DNA of 64,000 bases from Subsaximicrobium wynnwilliamsii (GCF_007997225.1 NZ_VORM01000003.1:279455-343454); one strand, 5' to 3'. Counted from the first letter of the stretch, positions 54,827-63,542 are shown. Numbers and translations: made by a program. Notes: generated by a model from the letters alone, not told the origin.

Positions 54827-56052
54827 TGCCAAAATCCTATCACTTATTTGAGGTTTATGGGATTGAGCTGGAATACATGCTCGTTTCCAAAACAGACTTA
54901 AAGGTACAGCCCATTGTTGACCAATTGCTGAGTTTAAAAAATGGAGAACTCACCGCTGAACTGGAAAATGGAAGTGTTGCTTGGAGCAACGAACTCGTTG
55001 CCCACGTCGTGGAAATCAAGACCAATGGCCCTACTGCCGATCTTAAAAACCTCGCCAAAGCCTTCCATAAAAATATTGTGGAAATCAATGCTTTATTGGC
55101 ACCGCTTGATGCTAAATTACTGCCAACGGCTGCACATCCTTTTATGGATCCGCTAACTGAGACCAGGCTTTGGAAACATAGTTATAGTGAGATATACGCG
55201 CTTTACAATCGCATTTTTAACTGTAAGGGTCATGGCTGGAGCAATGTACAAAGCACACATATCAATTTACCTTTTTATGATGACGCTGAATTTGAAAAAC
55301 TGCATGCGGCCATTAGACTCGTATTGCCTTTGATCCCTAGCCTCTGCGCCAGTTCACCAATTCTCGACGGAAAACTTACCGGTTTCAAAGACACACGCTT
55401 GGAATATTACAAAACCAACCAGCAGGAAATTCCCGAGATGACGGGCTTGGTCATTCCTGAAGCAGTTTTCAATAAGAAAGAATATTCTGAACGCATTTTT
55501 GAGCCTATCAAAAACGCCATAAGACCAAGAGATACGGAAAACATCCTGGATCATCATTTTTTGAATTCAAGAGGCGCCATTGCTCGTTTTGACAGGAACG
55601 CCATCGAGATTCGGTTGGTGGATATCCAAGAATGCCCAAAAGCCGATGTTGCCATTTGCAGTTTGATCATCGCCACTTTACAGGCCTTGGTCAATGGCGA
55701 CTTTTGTGATTTAGAGACCCAAAAAGCTTGGCATGAGAAAGATCTTTATGAGATTTTAGAGCTTGGTATCAAACATGGCGAAAATGCAAACATCACGAAT
55801 ATGGATTTTCTAGCCTTGTTCGGAATTTCGGAAGCCATGACCGCCAATAGGCTTTGGGATCATATTTTTGCTTATGTAGCGCACTATATGGACAATTCTT
55901 TTCTGTCAACCATTATTCAAATTTTAGAACATGGCACTTTGGCCAGCCGAATTGAGAAAGCGCTGGCACAAGATGCTTCAGAAGCCAAAATCGCTCTGGT
56001 TTATGAGCAATTGGCCACCTGTTTACATGAAAACAAATTGTATCTCCCATGA
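54826..56052 (+). CDS. Glutamate-cysteine ligase family 2 (GCS2/YbdK-like) carboxylate-amine ligase
   Basis: 408 residues. YGIELEYMLV (about 10-19) is the N-terminal glutamate-rich signature of GCS2 ligases; THINLPF and SRGAIARFDRNAIEIRLVDIQECPKADVA are further family segments. These enzymes are of the glutamine-synthetase-like fold and make an amide or gamma-glutamyl bond with ATP. Members outside glutathione synthesis, like YbdK, have unclear substrates. It starts at the last base of the RimK-like gene and overlaps the amidohydrolase gene by four bases (ATGA). It is the middle gene of a coupled trio of two ligases and one hydrolase. Confidence 0.88.
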   Translation: MPKSYHLFEVYGIELEYMLVSKTDLKVQPIVDQLLSLKNGELTAELENGSVAWSNELVAHVVEIKTNGPTADLKNLAKAFHKNIVEINALLAPLDAKLLPTAAHPFMDPLTETRLWKHSYSEIYALYNRIFNCKGHGWSNVQSTHINLPFYDDAEFEKLHAAIRLVLPLIPSLCASSPILDGKLTGFKDTRLEYYKTNQQEIPEMTGLVIPEAVFNKKEYSERIFEPIKNAIRPRDTENILDHHFLNSRGAIARFDRNAIEIRLVDIQECPKADVAICSLIIATLQALVNGDFCDLETQKAWHEKDLYEILELGIKHGENANITNMDFLALFGISEAMTANRLWDHIFAYVAHYMDNSFLSTIIQILEHGTLASRIEKALAQDASEAKIALVYEQLATCLHENKLYLP

Positions 56053-56747
56053 AACTAGCGCTAACCTGTGAACATGGTGGTAATCAAGTGCCAAAACAAC
56101 ATGAGTATTTGTTCAATGCAAATCCCGAGGTTCTAAACACACATCGCGCTTATGATTTAGGTGCTCTGGACCTATTTAAAAGACTGAAACCATTGGCACA
56201 TTTCTCGAAATCCTCACAGACCAGTCGCTTGATGATTGAGCTCAACCGTTCGCTGCTGCACCCCCAATTATTTTCGGAGTTTAGCAAAAATCTTTCAGTT
56301 TCTGAAAAATTACAACTTGTGGAAGATATCTATCGTCCGTATCGCAATTCCGTAGAAAAATGGATTGGGGTTCAAATTGAGGCGGGCGAGGATGTGGTTC
56401 ATATTTCTATACATTCCTTTACCCCGAAACTTAATCATGAAGAGCGGTCTTGTGACATTGGCTGGCTTTACGACCCAAAAAGAACTGCGGAAAAAACCCT
56501 TTGCGTGCAATTAAAAGCCCTTCTTCTTGAAGCAGATCCGCAATTAAATGTGCGCTTTAATTATCCCTATTTAGGCACGGCCGATGGCTTTACAACCTAC
56601 CTTCGTAAAACGTTTCCTAAGCACTATATTGGCATCGAATTGGAAGTCAACCAAAAATTCTTTATCAAGAATGTCATGGATGCCAAAATCAAAGCTGCAC
56701 TGTTCTCTGCGATTTCGAAAATTAGCAGGATACCAATACACAATTAA
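56049..56747 (+). CDS. N-formylglutamate amidohydrolase-like protein
   Basis: 232 residues. TCEHGGNQVPKQH (about 6-18) begins the fold; HRAYDLGALDLFKRL, ELNRSL, ISIHSFTP and GIELEVNQKF are the conserved segments of the FGase (HutG-like) family, whose metal centre cleaves N-formylglutamate or related N-acyl amino acids. Its location as the third gene of an operon with two amide-forming ligases suggests that it hydrolyses an amide made or modified by them, not histidine degradation. The only other hut gene in the window, hutH, is 48 kb away. Overlap with the GCS2 gene is four bases. Confidence 0.85.
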   Translation: MKLALTCEHGGNQVPKQHEYLFNANPEVLNTHRAYDLGALDLFKRLKPLAHFSKSSQTSRLMIELNRSLLHPQLFSEFSKNLSVSEKLQLVEDIYRPYRNSVEKWIGVQIEAGEDVVHISIHSFTPKLNHEERSCDIGWLYDPKRTAEKTLCVQLKALLLEADPQLNVRFNYPYLGTADGFTTYLRKTFPKHYIGIELEVNQKFFIKNVMDAKIKAALFSAISKISRIPIHN

Positions 56748-56818
56748 TACAACACAAATAATACAACACAAGTTCTGCATGGCACAAAATTAATTGTGCT
56801 AGGCAGGGATTTGACCGC

Positions 56819-56834
56819 TTGGCACTACTTTTGT
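56819..56834 (+). promoter_or_regulatory. Sigma-54-type -24/-12 promoter candidate
   Basis: TTGGCAC-N5-TTGT has the GG and GT positioned 10 bp apart, as in the -24/-12 elements recognised by RpoN (consensus TTGGCAC-N5-TTGC). It lies 14 bp before the ATG of the beta-helix gene. The same stretch also contains TACTTTTG, which fits the TAnnTTTG housekeeping element but with a poor -33. Confidence 0.45.
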
Positions 56835-56847
56835 TTACGCCTTTGAT

Positions 56848-58485
56848 ATGAAAGCCACTATTCTCAATATTTTCTTTTTACTTAGTGTTTTTTTTGGTCT
56901 CGCTCAGTCGGAGTTCCATGTGTTTCCTATGCAGCATAAAACAACCCCAGGATCCACCCATGGGGACGGCTCCCTTGAGAATCCATGGGATTTGCAAACG
57001 GCCCTCAACCAAAAACCAGATAAAGTAAGCTCTGGCGATACCATTTGGATGCATGAAGGCATTTATAACGGGCGTTACATGAGTAGGCTCAAAGGCGAAA
57101 CGCCCAATCAATACATCACAGTTTCTGCCTATAAAGAAGATAAGGTCGTTCTCAACGGAAATGTCCCGTCCAAACAAGATGGTGTTTTGATTGTAAAAGG
57201 CGATCGTGTCTTATTCAAAAATTTTGAAATCACTTTTTTGGGCGATTTTTCTAGGGACGAAAGTGAGGCCGATTTTCAAGTTTGCGCAGCCATTATGCAT
57301 TTAAGTGGCGTGAACTGCATGTTCTACAACCTCAACATTCATGATAATCCAGGCTTGGGAATAGGCTCTTGGCGACACACGGCCGGAAGCACGATTGAAG
57401 CTTGCAGGATTTATAACAACGGATTCTTATCCAAAGATGGAAAAGGTCGTGGCGAAGGCATCTATGTCCAAAATATGAGCGACGAGATTCGATTGATCAA
57501 GGATAATATCATTTTCAATAATTATTACAAAGGCGTTGAAGTTTGGTCTGCCGGAAAACACACCAGCTTTGAGTATGTGAAAAATATAACCCTAGACCAT
57601 AACATCATTTTTAATAGTGGCACACCCTCAGGAAAACATGTGGATAATGTGATTGTGGCTTCAAACGATAGAAACGGTATCAACATTGCAAAAAACATAA
57701 GGCTTAGCAACAATGTGCTTTGGCACAATACCGGAGATGCAAATGGCAGCATATTGGGCGATGCACCAGCGTTGACCTTGGGATTCCATAAAAATGCGCC
57801 CATCGAAAATGTCACGGTTCACCAAAACATCATCGTAGGAGGCTATAACGGTTTGCGATTGCTTTACGCCAAATCACTGAATTTCACCAATAATGAGATT
57901 TATACAGGCAACGTGCAGATTGATCCAAGCATGCAATCGTATTACACCAACTGGAACTTTAATTCAAACCGTATTTACACCAAACTGAAAAAGCCATTTC
58001 GGGTCACGAGAACAAAAGATTACAATCTAGATATGTGGCGTGAAACTTTCAATTTAGACGCCAAGTCTGAGGTGCTTCCATTAACGCAGTTTGAATTGGA
58101 TAAGATGCTTCATCTATCACAGCAATCCCAGAACAAGAAGCTTTTTAGCGTGGCTCTTTTTAATGCGGAAGGCGAAGCTACCACGGTCAACTTTTCAGAT
58201 TATCAATTAAAAAAAGGGACGCACTACCAAATTTATGATGTTGAAAACCCTGAAACCATTTTGAAATCTGGAATGCTTTCCGAAGCAAAAGAAGTTCAGT
58301 TTCCAATGCAAAGCGCTGCTTTTCAGAAACCCTTGCACAACACAAGCGCCAAAAAAAACCTATCCAATTTTGGAGTATTTCGCATCGTCTTTGAAACCGA
58401 AGCTGAAATTGAAGCTGACATTGAAGCTGACATTAAAAGAAAGAGAACTGATTTCGAGCGATTTTTGGAATGGTTGGGGTTTTAG
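56848..58485 (+). CDS. Secreted right-handed beta-helix repeat protein (pectate-lyase-like)
   Basis: 545 residues. The signal peptide is about residues 1-21. GDGSLENPWDLQTALN and the following segment are the typical entry to a right-handed parallel beta-helix; from about 75 to 380 there are regular short strands with Asn/His/Asp-rich turns (LHDNPGLGIGSWRHTAG, NNYYKGVEVWS, LDHNIIFNSGT). Such folds are common in polysaccharide lyases and hydrolases. No catalytic set is clear, so the substrate is open. The C-terminal 150 residues end in an acidic helix with EAEIEADIEAD. Transcription may depend on a sigma-54-type promoter. It is convergent with ftsE. Confidence 0.8.
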   Translation: MKATILNIFFLLSVFFGLAQSEFHVFPMQHKTTPGSTHGDGSLENPWDLQTALNQKPDKVSSGDTIWMHEGIYNGRYMSRLKGETPNQYITVSAYKEDKVVLNGNVPSKQDGVLIVKGDRVLFKNFEITFLGDFSRDESEADFQVCAAIMHLSGVNCMFYNLNIHDNPGLGIGSWRHTAGSTIEACRIYNNGFLSKDGKGRGEGIYVQNMSDEIRLIKDNIIFNNYYKGVEVWSAGKHTSFEYVKNITLDHNIIFNSGTPSGKHVDNVIVASNDRNGINIAKNIRLSNNVLWHNTGDANGSILGDAPALTLGFHKNAPIENVTVHQNIIVGGYNGLRLLYAKSLNFTNNEIYTGNVQIDPSMQSYYTNWNFNSNRIYTKLKKPFRVTRTKDYNLDMWRETFNLDAKSEVLPLTQFELDKMLHLSQQSQNKKLFSVALFNAEGEATTVNFSDYQLKKGTHYQIYDVENPETILKSGMLSEAKEVQFPMQSAAFQKPLHNTSAKKNLSNFGVFRIVFETEAEIEADIEADIKRKRTDFERFLEWLGF

Positions 58486-58596
58486 GATGCGATGAAAAAT
58501 TGAACGATTCACCCTGCATACACAGTGCAATACTTACTACCCATAAAACCAAGGCGCTTTCCGGCTACCATAGTTTCCATTCTTCAGATGAAGTTT

Positions 58597-59292
58597 TTAT
58601 TTTACCATCGAATCACGACGTTGCACCACTTCAAACACCTTATTGTCATCACATTTTAAAGTTTTGCTAGGATATTTCAGTAAGAGTGCATAATCGTGTG
58701 TGGCCATGAGGATGGTGTTTCCGTTTTTGTTGATATCACGTAAAACTTCCATGACCTCAATACTGGTTTGTGGGTCGAGGTTTCCGGTGGGCTCATCGGC
58801 CAAAATAAGCTCAGGATCGTTGAGTAACGCGCGTGCTATGGCAATGCGTTGCTGCTCTCCCCCAGATAGCTCATGAGGAAATTTAAAACCCTTGGTTTTC
58901 ATGGCCACCTTGTCTAACACCTTCTCAATACGTTCCTTGATTTTGTCTTTTTCCTTCCAACCGGTTGCTTTGAGAACAAATTCGAGGTTCCCATTGATGG
59001 TTCGGTCTGGCAGCAATTTAAAATCCTGAAAAACAATGCCCAATTTCCGCCTTAAAAACGGAATATCCTTTTCCTTTAAATTCCGCAAATCATAATCCAC
59101 CACATGGCCCTCTCCTTCAGTGAGTTCTAAATCACCATAAAGCGTTTTCATGAAGCTACTTTTTCCGCTACCCGTCTTCCCGATCAAATAAACGAAATCG
59201 CCTTTGTGCATCTCAAAATTCACATCAGACAAGACCATGCTATCGCCTTGGTAAATTGCGACGTCCTTTAATTTTAAAATTGGTTCAGACAT
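58597..59292 (-). CDS. ftsE: Cell division ATP-binding protein FtsE
   Basis: 231 residues from the ATG at 59292 (MSEPILKLKD); the open frame extends upstream, but the internal ATG fits the family N-terminus. ABC ATPase with Walker A IGKTGSGKSSFM (about 36-47), Q-loop VFQDFKLLPD, signature LSGGEQQRIAIARALL and Walker B LILADEPTGNLD. FtsE with the membrane partner FtsX controls peptidoglycan hydrolases at the division site. The ftsX gene is not next to it in this window. The gene is single and convergent with the beta-helix gene. Confidence 0.92.
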   Translation of the reverse strand: MSEPILKLKDVAIYQGDSMVLSDVNFEMHKGDFVYLIGKTGSGKSSFMKTLYGDLELTEGEGHVVDYDLRNLKEKDIPFLRRKLGIVFQDFKLLPDRTINGNLEFVLKATGWKEKDKIKERIEKVLDKVAMKTKGFKFPHELSGGEQQRIAIARALLNDPELILADEPTGNLDPQTSIEVMEVLRDINKNGNTILMATHDYALLLKYPSKTLKCDDNKVFEVVQRRDSMVK

Positions 59293-59527
59293 AAGGTTTT
59301 CAGCTTTTAAAGTATCCTGTAAATGTATTGCTATAAAATTTAAATGCAAAAAATTATGTTGTTTTTAGAAGTTGGCAATGCAGTTTGAAGTGGGTAGATT
59401 GTAGCGGGTAGTTTTTAGTGGGTAGTGAGAAGCACGGAGCTTTAGATTAATCGTCGGGATTTTTAATTTCAGCTCTAAATCTTAAACCCCAAAACCAATT
59501 TTCGCATTTTGATATGCGTTTACCAAT

Positions 59528-59599
59528 GAGATTGAGATTACGACTGAGACCGAGACTGAGACCGAGACTGCGACTGAGACTAAAACCGAGACTGCGACT
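59528..59599. repeat. Hexanucleotide array (GAGACT/GAGACC), 12 units
   Basis: Twelve six-base units, mostly GAGACT and GAGACC with GAGATT, ACGACT and GCGACT variants, follow without loss of phase. They lie in the spacer between ftsE and the alpha/beta hydrolase gene, next to a heptad array. Confidence 0.88.
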
Positions 59600-59616
59600 A
59601 CATAGTTCAAGTGCAA

Positions 59617-59665
59617 CTAATCCCTAATCCCCAATGCCTAATACCTAATACCTACTGCCTAAATT
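59617..59665. repeat. Heptad array (CTAATCC/CTAATAC), 7 units
   Basis: CTAATCC twice, CCAATGC, CTAATAC twice, CTACTGC and CTAAATT follow in exact seven-base phase. In reverse complement the unit is GGATTAG, the same as the array at 21611-21638, so one array family occurs twice in opposite orientation 38 kb apart. Confidence 0.88.
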
Positions 59666-59688
59666 CCATTCCCCAATCACCCCTAAGC

Positions 59689-59716
59689 AAAAAAAGCCCA
59701 AGACATCGTCCTGAGC
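59689..59716 (-). terminator. Terminator of the alpha/beta hydrolase gene
   Basis: On the minus strand AGCTCAGGAC-GAT-GTCTTGGGCT forms a 10-bp stem with two G-T pairs and a three-base loop, followed directly by seven T residues. It lies 28 bp downstream of the hydrolase stop. Confidence 0.85.
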
Positions 59717-59743
59717 TAATTTAGATTGAAATATTTCAAGATA

Positions 59744-60574
59744 CTACTTCTTCAAGAAATCGATCAAAATTTTATTCAATTCGTCCTTGTGTGTAATATT
59801 TAAACCGTGGGGTGCACCTTTAATGATTTCAAATTGATTGTTCTTGATCCCTTTTGCGGCTTGTTTGGCAGACGTTTGCATTGGTACCGTTTCATCTGCA
59901 TCGCCATGCACGATCAACGTTGGCTTATCCACATTTTTAAGTTCTGTTCTAAAGTCGGTGTCCATCCATGCTTTTGCGGTTTCGATGGTTGCCCTAGGGG
60001 AAGCATGTGAGGCGATACTAAAATCGTAATCCAGTATCCCTTGACTCACACGGTCTCTATTTTTCTCATAATTGTAAAACCCTTTCCCAAAATTCTTCAA
60101 AAATCCGAGTCGGTCCTGTTCCAGAGCGTCCTTGATGTCTTCAAAGGCTTCTTCTGGCACGCCGTCTGGATTATCGTCTTTCTTCTTGACCAATGGGATG
60201 ATGCTGCTTATCAATGCCGCTTTTGCAATGCGATCACTTCCATAGTCGGTAAAATAACGCACTACTTCTCCGCCACCCATAGAAAATCCAACAAGAACGG
60301 CATCTTTAAGATCCAGCTGTTTGATGAGTTCGTTTAAATCACCTGTTAGAGATGAATAATCGTAACCATCCCAAGGCGCTGAGGAGATTCCAAAACCACG
60401 ACGGTCGTAAGAAATACATCGATATCCTGCTTCCACGATTTTCCAGACCTGCTGTTCCCATGACTTTCGGCTCAATGGCCAACCGTGAATTAGGATGACA
60501 GGTTGCCCGCTTCCGTAGTCTTCATAAAAAATATCAACGGCTTTGTCTTTTGTTTTGTTTGTTATAAATGGCAT
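59744..60574 (-). CDS. Alpha/beta hydrolase (non-haem chloroperoxidase/esterase-like)
   Basis: 276 residues, no signal peptide. The oxyanion segment ILIHGWPLSRKSWEQQ (about 27-42), the nucleophile Ser97 in VGFSMGGGEVVRY, the acid residue in the HGDADETVP segment and His in GAPHGLN form the expected triad. It fits the cofactor-free haloperoxidase / aryl esterase group, where the halogenation activity is a side reaction of a perhydrolase/esterase. Natural substrate unknown. Single gene with its own terminator; about 100 bp divergent from the gene at 60676. Confidence 0.9.
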   Translation of the reverse strand: MPFITNKTKDKAVDIFYEDYGSGQPVILIHGWPLSRKSWEQQVWKIVEAGYRCISYDRRGFGISSAPWDGYDYSSLTGDLNELIKQLDLKDAVLVGFSMGGGEVVRYFTDYGSDRIAKAALISSIIPLVKKKDDNPDGVPEEAFEDIKDALEQDRLGFLKNFGKGFYNYEKNRDRVSQGILDYDFSIASHASPRATIETAKAWMDTDFRTELKNVDKPTLIVHGDADETVPMQTSAKQAAKGIKNNQFEIIKGAPHGLNITHKDELNKILIDFLKK

Positions 60575-60675
60575 AATAGTTTAATTTTAGATTCATTATC
60601 AAGATACCCGTATATTAAAGCAGTGCTTGACGTATTCAAGTTAAGTTTTTGTCCATTTAAAATTCAAATTACAAT

Positions 60676-61152
60676 ATGAAAGCAGTCTCTGTGGTAAGCA
60701 TTCGAAAAGAGCTAAAGCATAAATCCGATGCCGAATTGGCAGAACTCTGTTTGCGCCTCTCCCGTTTCAAGAAAGAAAACAAAGAGCTGCTCACTTATCT
60801 ACTGTTTGAGGCAGACGATGAGCAGGCCTATATAGAAACCGTAAAAAACGAAATTGACGAGCAGTTTGAGGCCATCAATACCAACAGCTTTTTCTACATT
60901 AAAAAAAGTGTACGAAAAATTCTGCGGAATACTAAAAAATACATTAGATATTCGCTCAATAAGGAGACCGAAGTGGAACTGCTGCTTTATTTCTGCAAAA
61001 AACTGAAGGCCATGTCACCATCCATCAAACGCAACACCACTTTATTGAATCTATTTGATCGTAATATGGAGGCCATTACAAAAAAAATCCTCAAACTGCA
61101 CGAAGACCTTCAGCATGATTACGGACTTTTAGTTGAGGAATTGGAGCGTTAA
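60676..61152 (+). CDS. Conserved hypothetical helical protein
   Basis: 158 residues, almost entirely helical and basic (KKSVRKILRNTKKYIRYSL near 75-93), without signal peptide or membrane segment. I do not recognise the family. The regular length, good codon use and start at ATG 60676 support a real gene. The end lies 34 bp before the TlpA-like lipoprotein gene, so they could share a transcript. Its role cannot be inferred from the sequence. Confidence 0.72.
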   Translation: MKAVSVVSIRKELKHKSDAELAELCLRLSRFKKENKELLTYLLFEADDEQAYIETVKNEIDEQFEAINTNSFFYIKKSVRKILRNTKKYIRYSLNKETEVELLLYFCKKLKAMSPSIKRNTTLLNLFDRNMEAITKKILKLHEDLQHDYGLLVEELER

Positions 61153-61186
61153 AACACCTTTGGAGACAAGCAAAGACACAAACATT

Positions 61187-62269
61187 ATGAAAAAAATTAT
61201 ATGGTCTTTTTTAACAGCATTAATAGTAGTTTCCTGTGATGAAAACAGAGAGATAGTAGCATATGAAATTAATGGTACTTTAAAAAACATCCCAGACAGT
61301 AGTGTTGTTTACATTTCAGAAAACAATAAGTACATGGATTCAACACGTGTTCTAAATGAAAAATTTCAATTTTCAGGAAACCTCGAAAAGCCTACTTATG
61401 TGCGTTTAATTATTAAAAATTCTAGCGATTACAAATCATTTTGGTTAGAAAATAATATCATTCATTTCGAAGCAGAAAAAGGAGAATTCAAAGAAGCTAA
61501 AATAACAGGTTCCCAAACTCAGCAACAAAGGGACATATTGTTTGGACGATTAAAAGTTGTGCAGATGGAAATGGAAAATATTGAAGATTCATTTGTTGAT
61601 TCAATGACAGAGCGTGAGATAGATTCCTTAAAAAACCAATACGAGTTTCTAGAAAGCAAAGAAATTAGCATTAATCAAGAGTATGTAAAGGAATTCCCGA
61701 ATTCTTTAGTGAGTTCTTATGTGCTAAGTGTTTACGCTACATCTTGGGGTAAGGAAAAAACTAGAGCGCTTTATGAACAATTTTCAACAGAAAATAAAGA
61801 GTCAAACTACGGACAACAAATCGCCAAATATATTGAGTTACATAAACGACTTGAAATTGGGGAACAATTCGCAGACTTTGACATGGATGACCAAAATAGT
61901 GGCGTAAAAAAACTATCTGATCTTAAAGGAAATATCATTCTTCTCGAATTTTGGGCGTCCTGGTGTGCTCCTTGTCGCTTAGAAAATCCAAATCTCGTAA
62001 AAACCTACGACACCTATAAGTCAAAAGGCTTTGAAATATTTGCAGTTTCACTGGACATAGACAAAAACAGTTGGCTTGAAGCAATTGAAAAAGACAAGTT
62101 AAATTGGACGCAAGTAAGTGATTTAAAAGGACAGGACAATAAAGCAGCTCTTATTTACGGCATTAGCGCAATTCCAGATAACTTTCTAATTTCAGAAAAC
62201 GGAGTAATAATCGGTCGTAATTTGCGAGGAGAAGAGCTGAATCGAAAATTAAGTGAATTGTTGGAATAA
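61187..62269 (+). CDS. TlpA-like thioredoxin lipoprotein with DUF4369-type N-terminal domain
   Basis: 360 residues from ATG 61187; an upstream frame starts at 61133 inside the previous gene, but the lipobox VVSC with Cys17 places the start here. Residues about 23-110 (YEINGTLKNIPDSSVVYIS and following strands) resemble the DUF4369 beta-domain. A helical middle is followed by a thioredoxin fold with ILLEFWASWCAPCRLENPNL, redox motif WCAPC (Cys261 and Cys264 by estimate), and cis-Pro loop AIPDNFLI. It is likely anchored to a membrane outside the cytoplasm and acts in disulfide reduction. It is related to the protein at 7925-9304 in domain plan. Confidence 0.88.
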   Translation: MKKIIWSFLTALIVVSCDENREIVAYEINGTLKNIPDSSVVYISENNKYMDSTRVLNEKFQFSGNLEKPTYVRLIIKNSSDYKSFWLENNIIHFEAEKGEFKEAKITGSQTQQQRDILFGRLKVVQMEMENIEDSFVDSMTEREIDSLKNQYEFLESKEISINQEYVKEFPNSLVSSYVLSVYATSWGKEKTRALYEQFSTENKESNYGQQIAKYIELHKRLEIGEQFADFDMDDQNSGVKKLSDLKGNIILLEFWASWCAPCRLENPNLVKTYDTYKSKGFEIFAVSLDIDKNSWLEAIEKDKLNWTQVSDLKGQDNKAALIYGISAIPDNFLISENGVIIGRNLRGEELNRKLSELLE

Positions 62270-62417
62270 TGTAAAGTCTAAGTATAAGCCTTCGCTGGGT
62301 CTGTGCCTATAATGCTGCTTGCTCATACACATTACTATTTTTCATCTAAAAACAACTTCGGAAGGCAGTGCGTTTCCGTCTTTGTTTCAGAAATAAAAAC
62401 TACTGCGGAAGACAAAA

Positions 62418-62512
62418 TCAATAACCTCAGGCAAGCCCACAAGCTATGAATTGAAAGATGATCTTTGTATTTCTTGACAAGCCTCGGGGAATAAAACCCT
62501 CTGGAGGGATTT
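62418..62512 (+). repeat. Dispersed 95-bp repeat, copy 3 of 3
   Basis: Same element and orientation as 931-1026 and 46458-46552. The terminal hairpin CCCTC-TG-GAGGG is intact. This copy lies 80 bp before the ATG of the sirtuin gene, in its likely leader region. Confidence 0.85.
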
Positions 62513-62592
62513 TAAATCTGAAGTCTAATATAGTTATCAGCACATGGATTCGGTATAATTCACAAAACGATGGAAACCTTAATATTTTAAAC

Positions 62593-63270
62593 ATGAAACA
62601 TCTTGTAGTATTGACTGGCGCCGGAATGAGTGCCGAAAGTGGTCTCAAAACCTTTAGAGACGACGACGGACTCTGGGAAGGGCACGACGTTATGGAAGTG
62701 GCCACTCCAGAAGGATTTGCCAAAAACCCTGAACTTGTTTTAGATTTTTACAACCAACGGCGGAAACAATTATTGGAGGTATTGCCCAATCCCGCCCACT
62801 ACGAACTCGCGAAGCTCGAAGATGACTTTAAAGTAAGCATCATTACCCAGAATGTTGACGATCTTCATGAGCGCGCTGGCAGCAGTCATGTAACCCATTT
62901 GCATGGGGAGTTACTCAAAGCCAGAAGTTCGCGAGATGAAAACGACGTTAAAATATGGAAAAAAAATATTGCCATTGGCGATTTATGTGCCAAGGGGTCT
63001 CAAATGCGCCCGCATGTGGTTTGGTTTGGCGAGGCAGTACCCATGATAGATGTTGCGATTGATATTTGTATGGAAGCCGATATGTTGCTCATCATTGGCA
63101 CCTCCATGCAAGTCTATCCAGCGGCAAGCCTTATGCATTATGTCCCAGCCAAAACACCCACTTATTTTATTGATCCAAAGCCTGCAATAGACAGCAACGG
63201 GCCACTCACGGTCATAAAAGCCAATGCTACCATCGGTATTAAACGTTTTTTAAAGCTGATTGGAAAATAA
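62593..63270 (+). CDS. Sirtuin (NAD-dependent protein deacylase)
   Basis: 225 residues from ATG 62593. This start fits the family (VVLTGAGMSAESGLKTFRD, with the NAD-binding Gly-Ala-Gly), while the frame starting at 62458 runs through repeat DNA. TQNVDDLHERAGS, HLHGEL with the catalytic His, and RPHVVWFGEAVP are the other sirtuin motifs. Only one of the four zinc-binding cysteines can be seen, in GDLCAKGS, so the zinc ribbon is probably degenerate, as in some Bacteroidota members. It removes acyl groups from lysines with NAD+. Single gene with a dispersed repeat in its leader. Confidence 0.9.
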   Translation: MKHLVVLTGAGMSAESGLKTFRDDDGLWEGHDVMEVATPEGFAKNPELVLDFYNQRRKQLLEVLPNPAHYELAKLEDDFKVSIITQNVDDLHERAGSSHVTHLHGELLKARSSRDENDVKIWKKNIAIGDLCAKGSQMRPHVVWFGEAVPMIDVAIDICMEADMLLIIGTSMQVYPAASLMHYVPAKTPTYFIDPKPAIDSNGPLTVIKANATIGIKRFLKLIGK

Positions 63271-63542
63271 TCCGAAAGCCAAAGCCTTGATTTCAAACTT
63301 TGGATTTTTGAACAGATGCTGCTGTAAAATATAATGATATCGTTTCCATAGGACTTTTGATCAACCATCAGCTATTTTTTCAAATAATATTTGGCTCCTT
63401 TGGAGCTTATCGGTTAGTATATGCCAAGTAGCCTATCACAGAATTAAGCAAAACGTAAATAAATTTAACAACAGCAATTAGTTTCTAAAATGGCTAATAA
63501 GGCTATTTGCTATATACATTATTATTAGCCTCCGTTTTTATT

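Noticed and set aside
56049..56747. hutG as part of a histidine degradation operon
   Set aside because: It is coupled to two ligase genes and 48 kb from hutH; no hutU or hutI is close.
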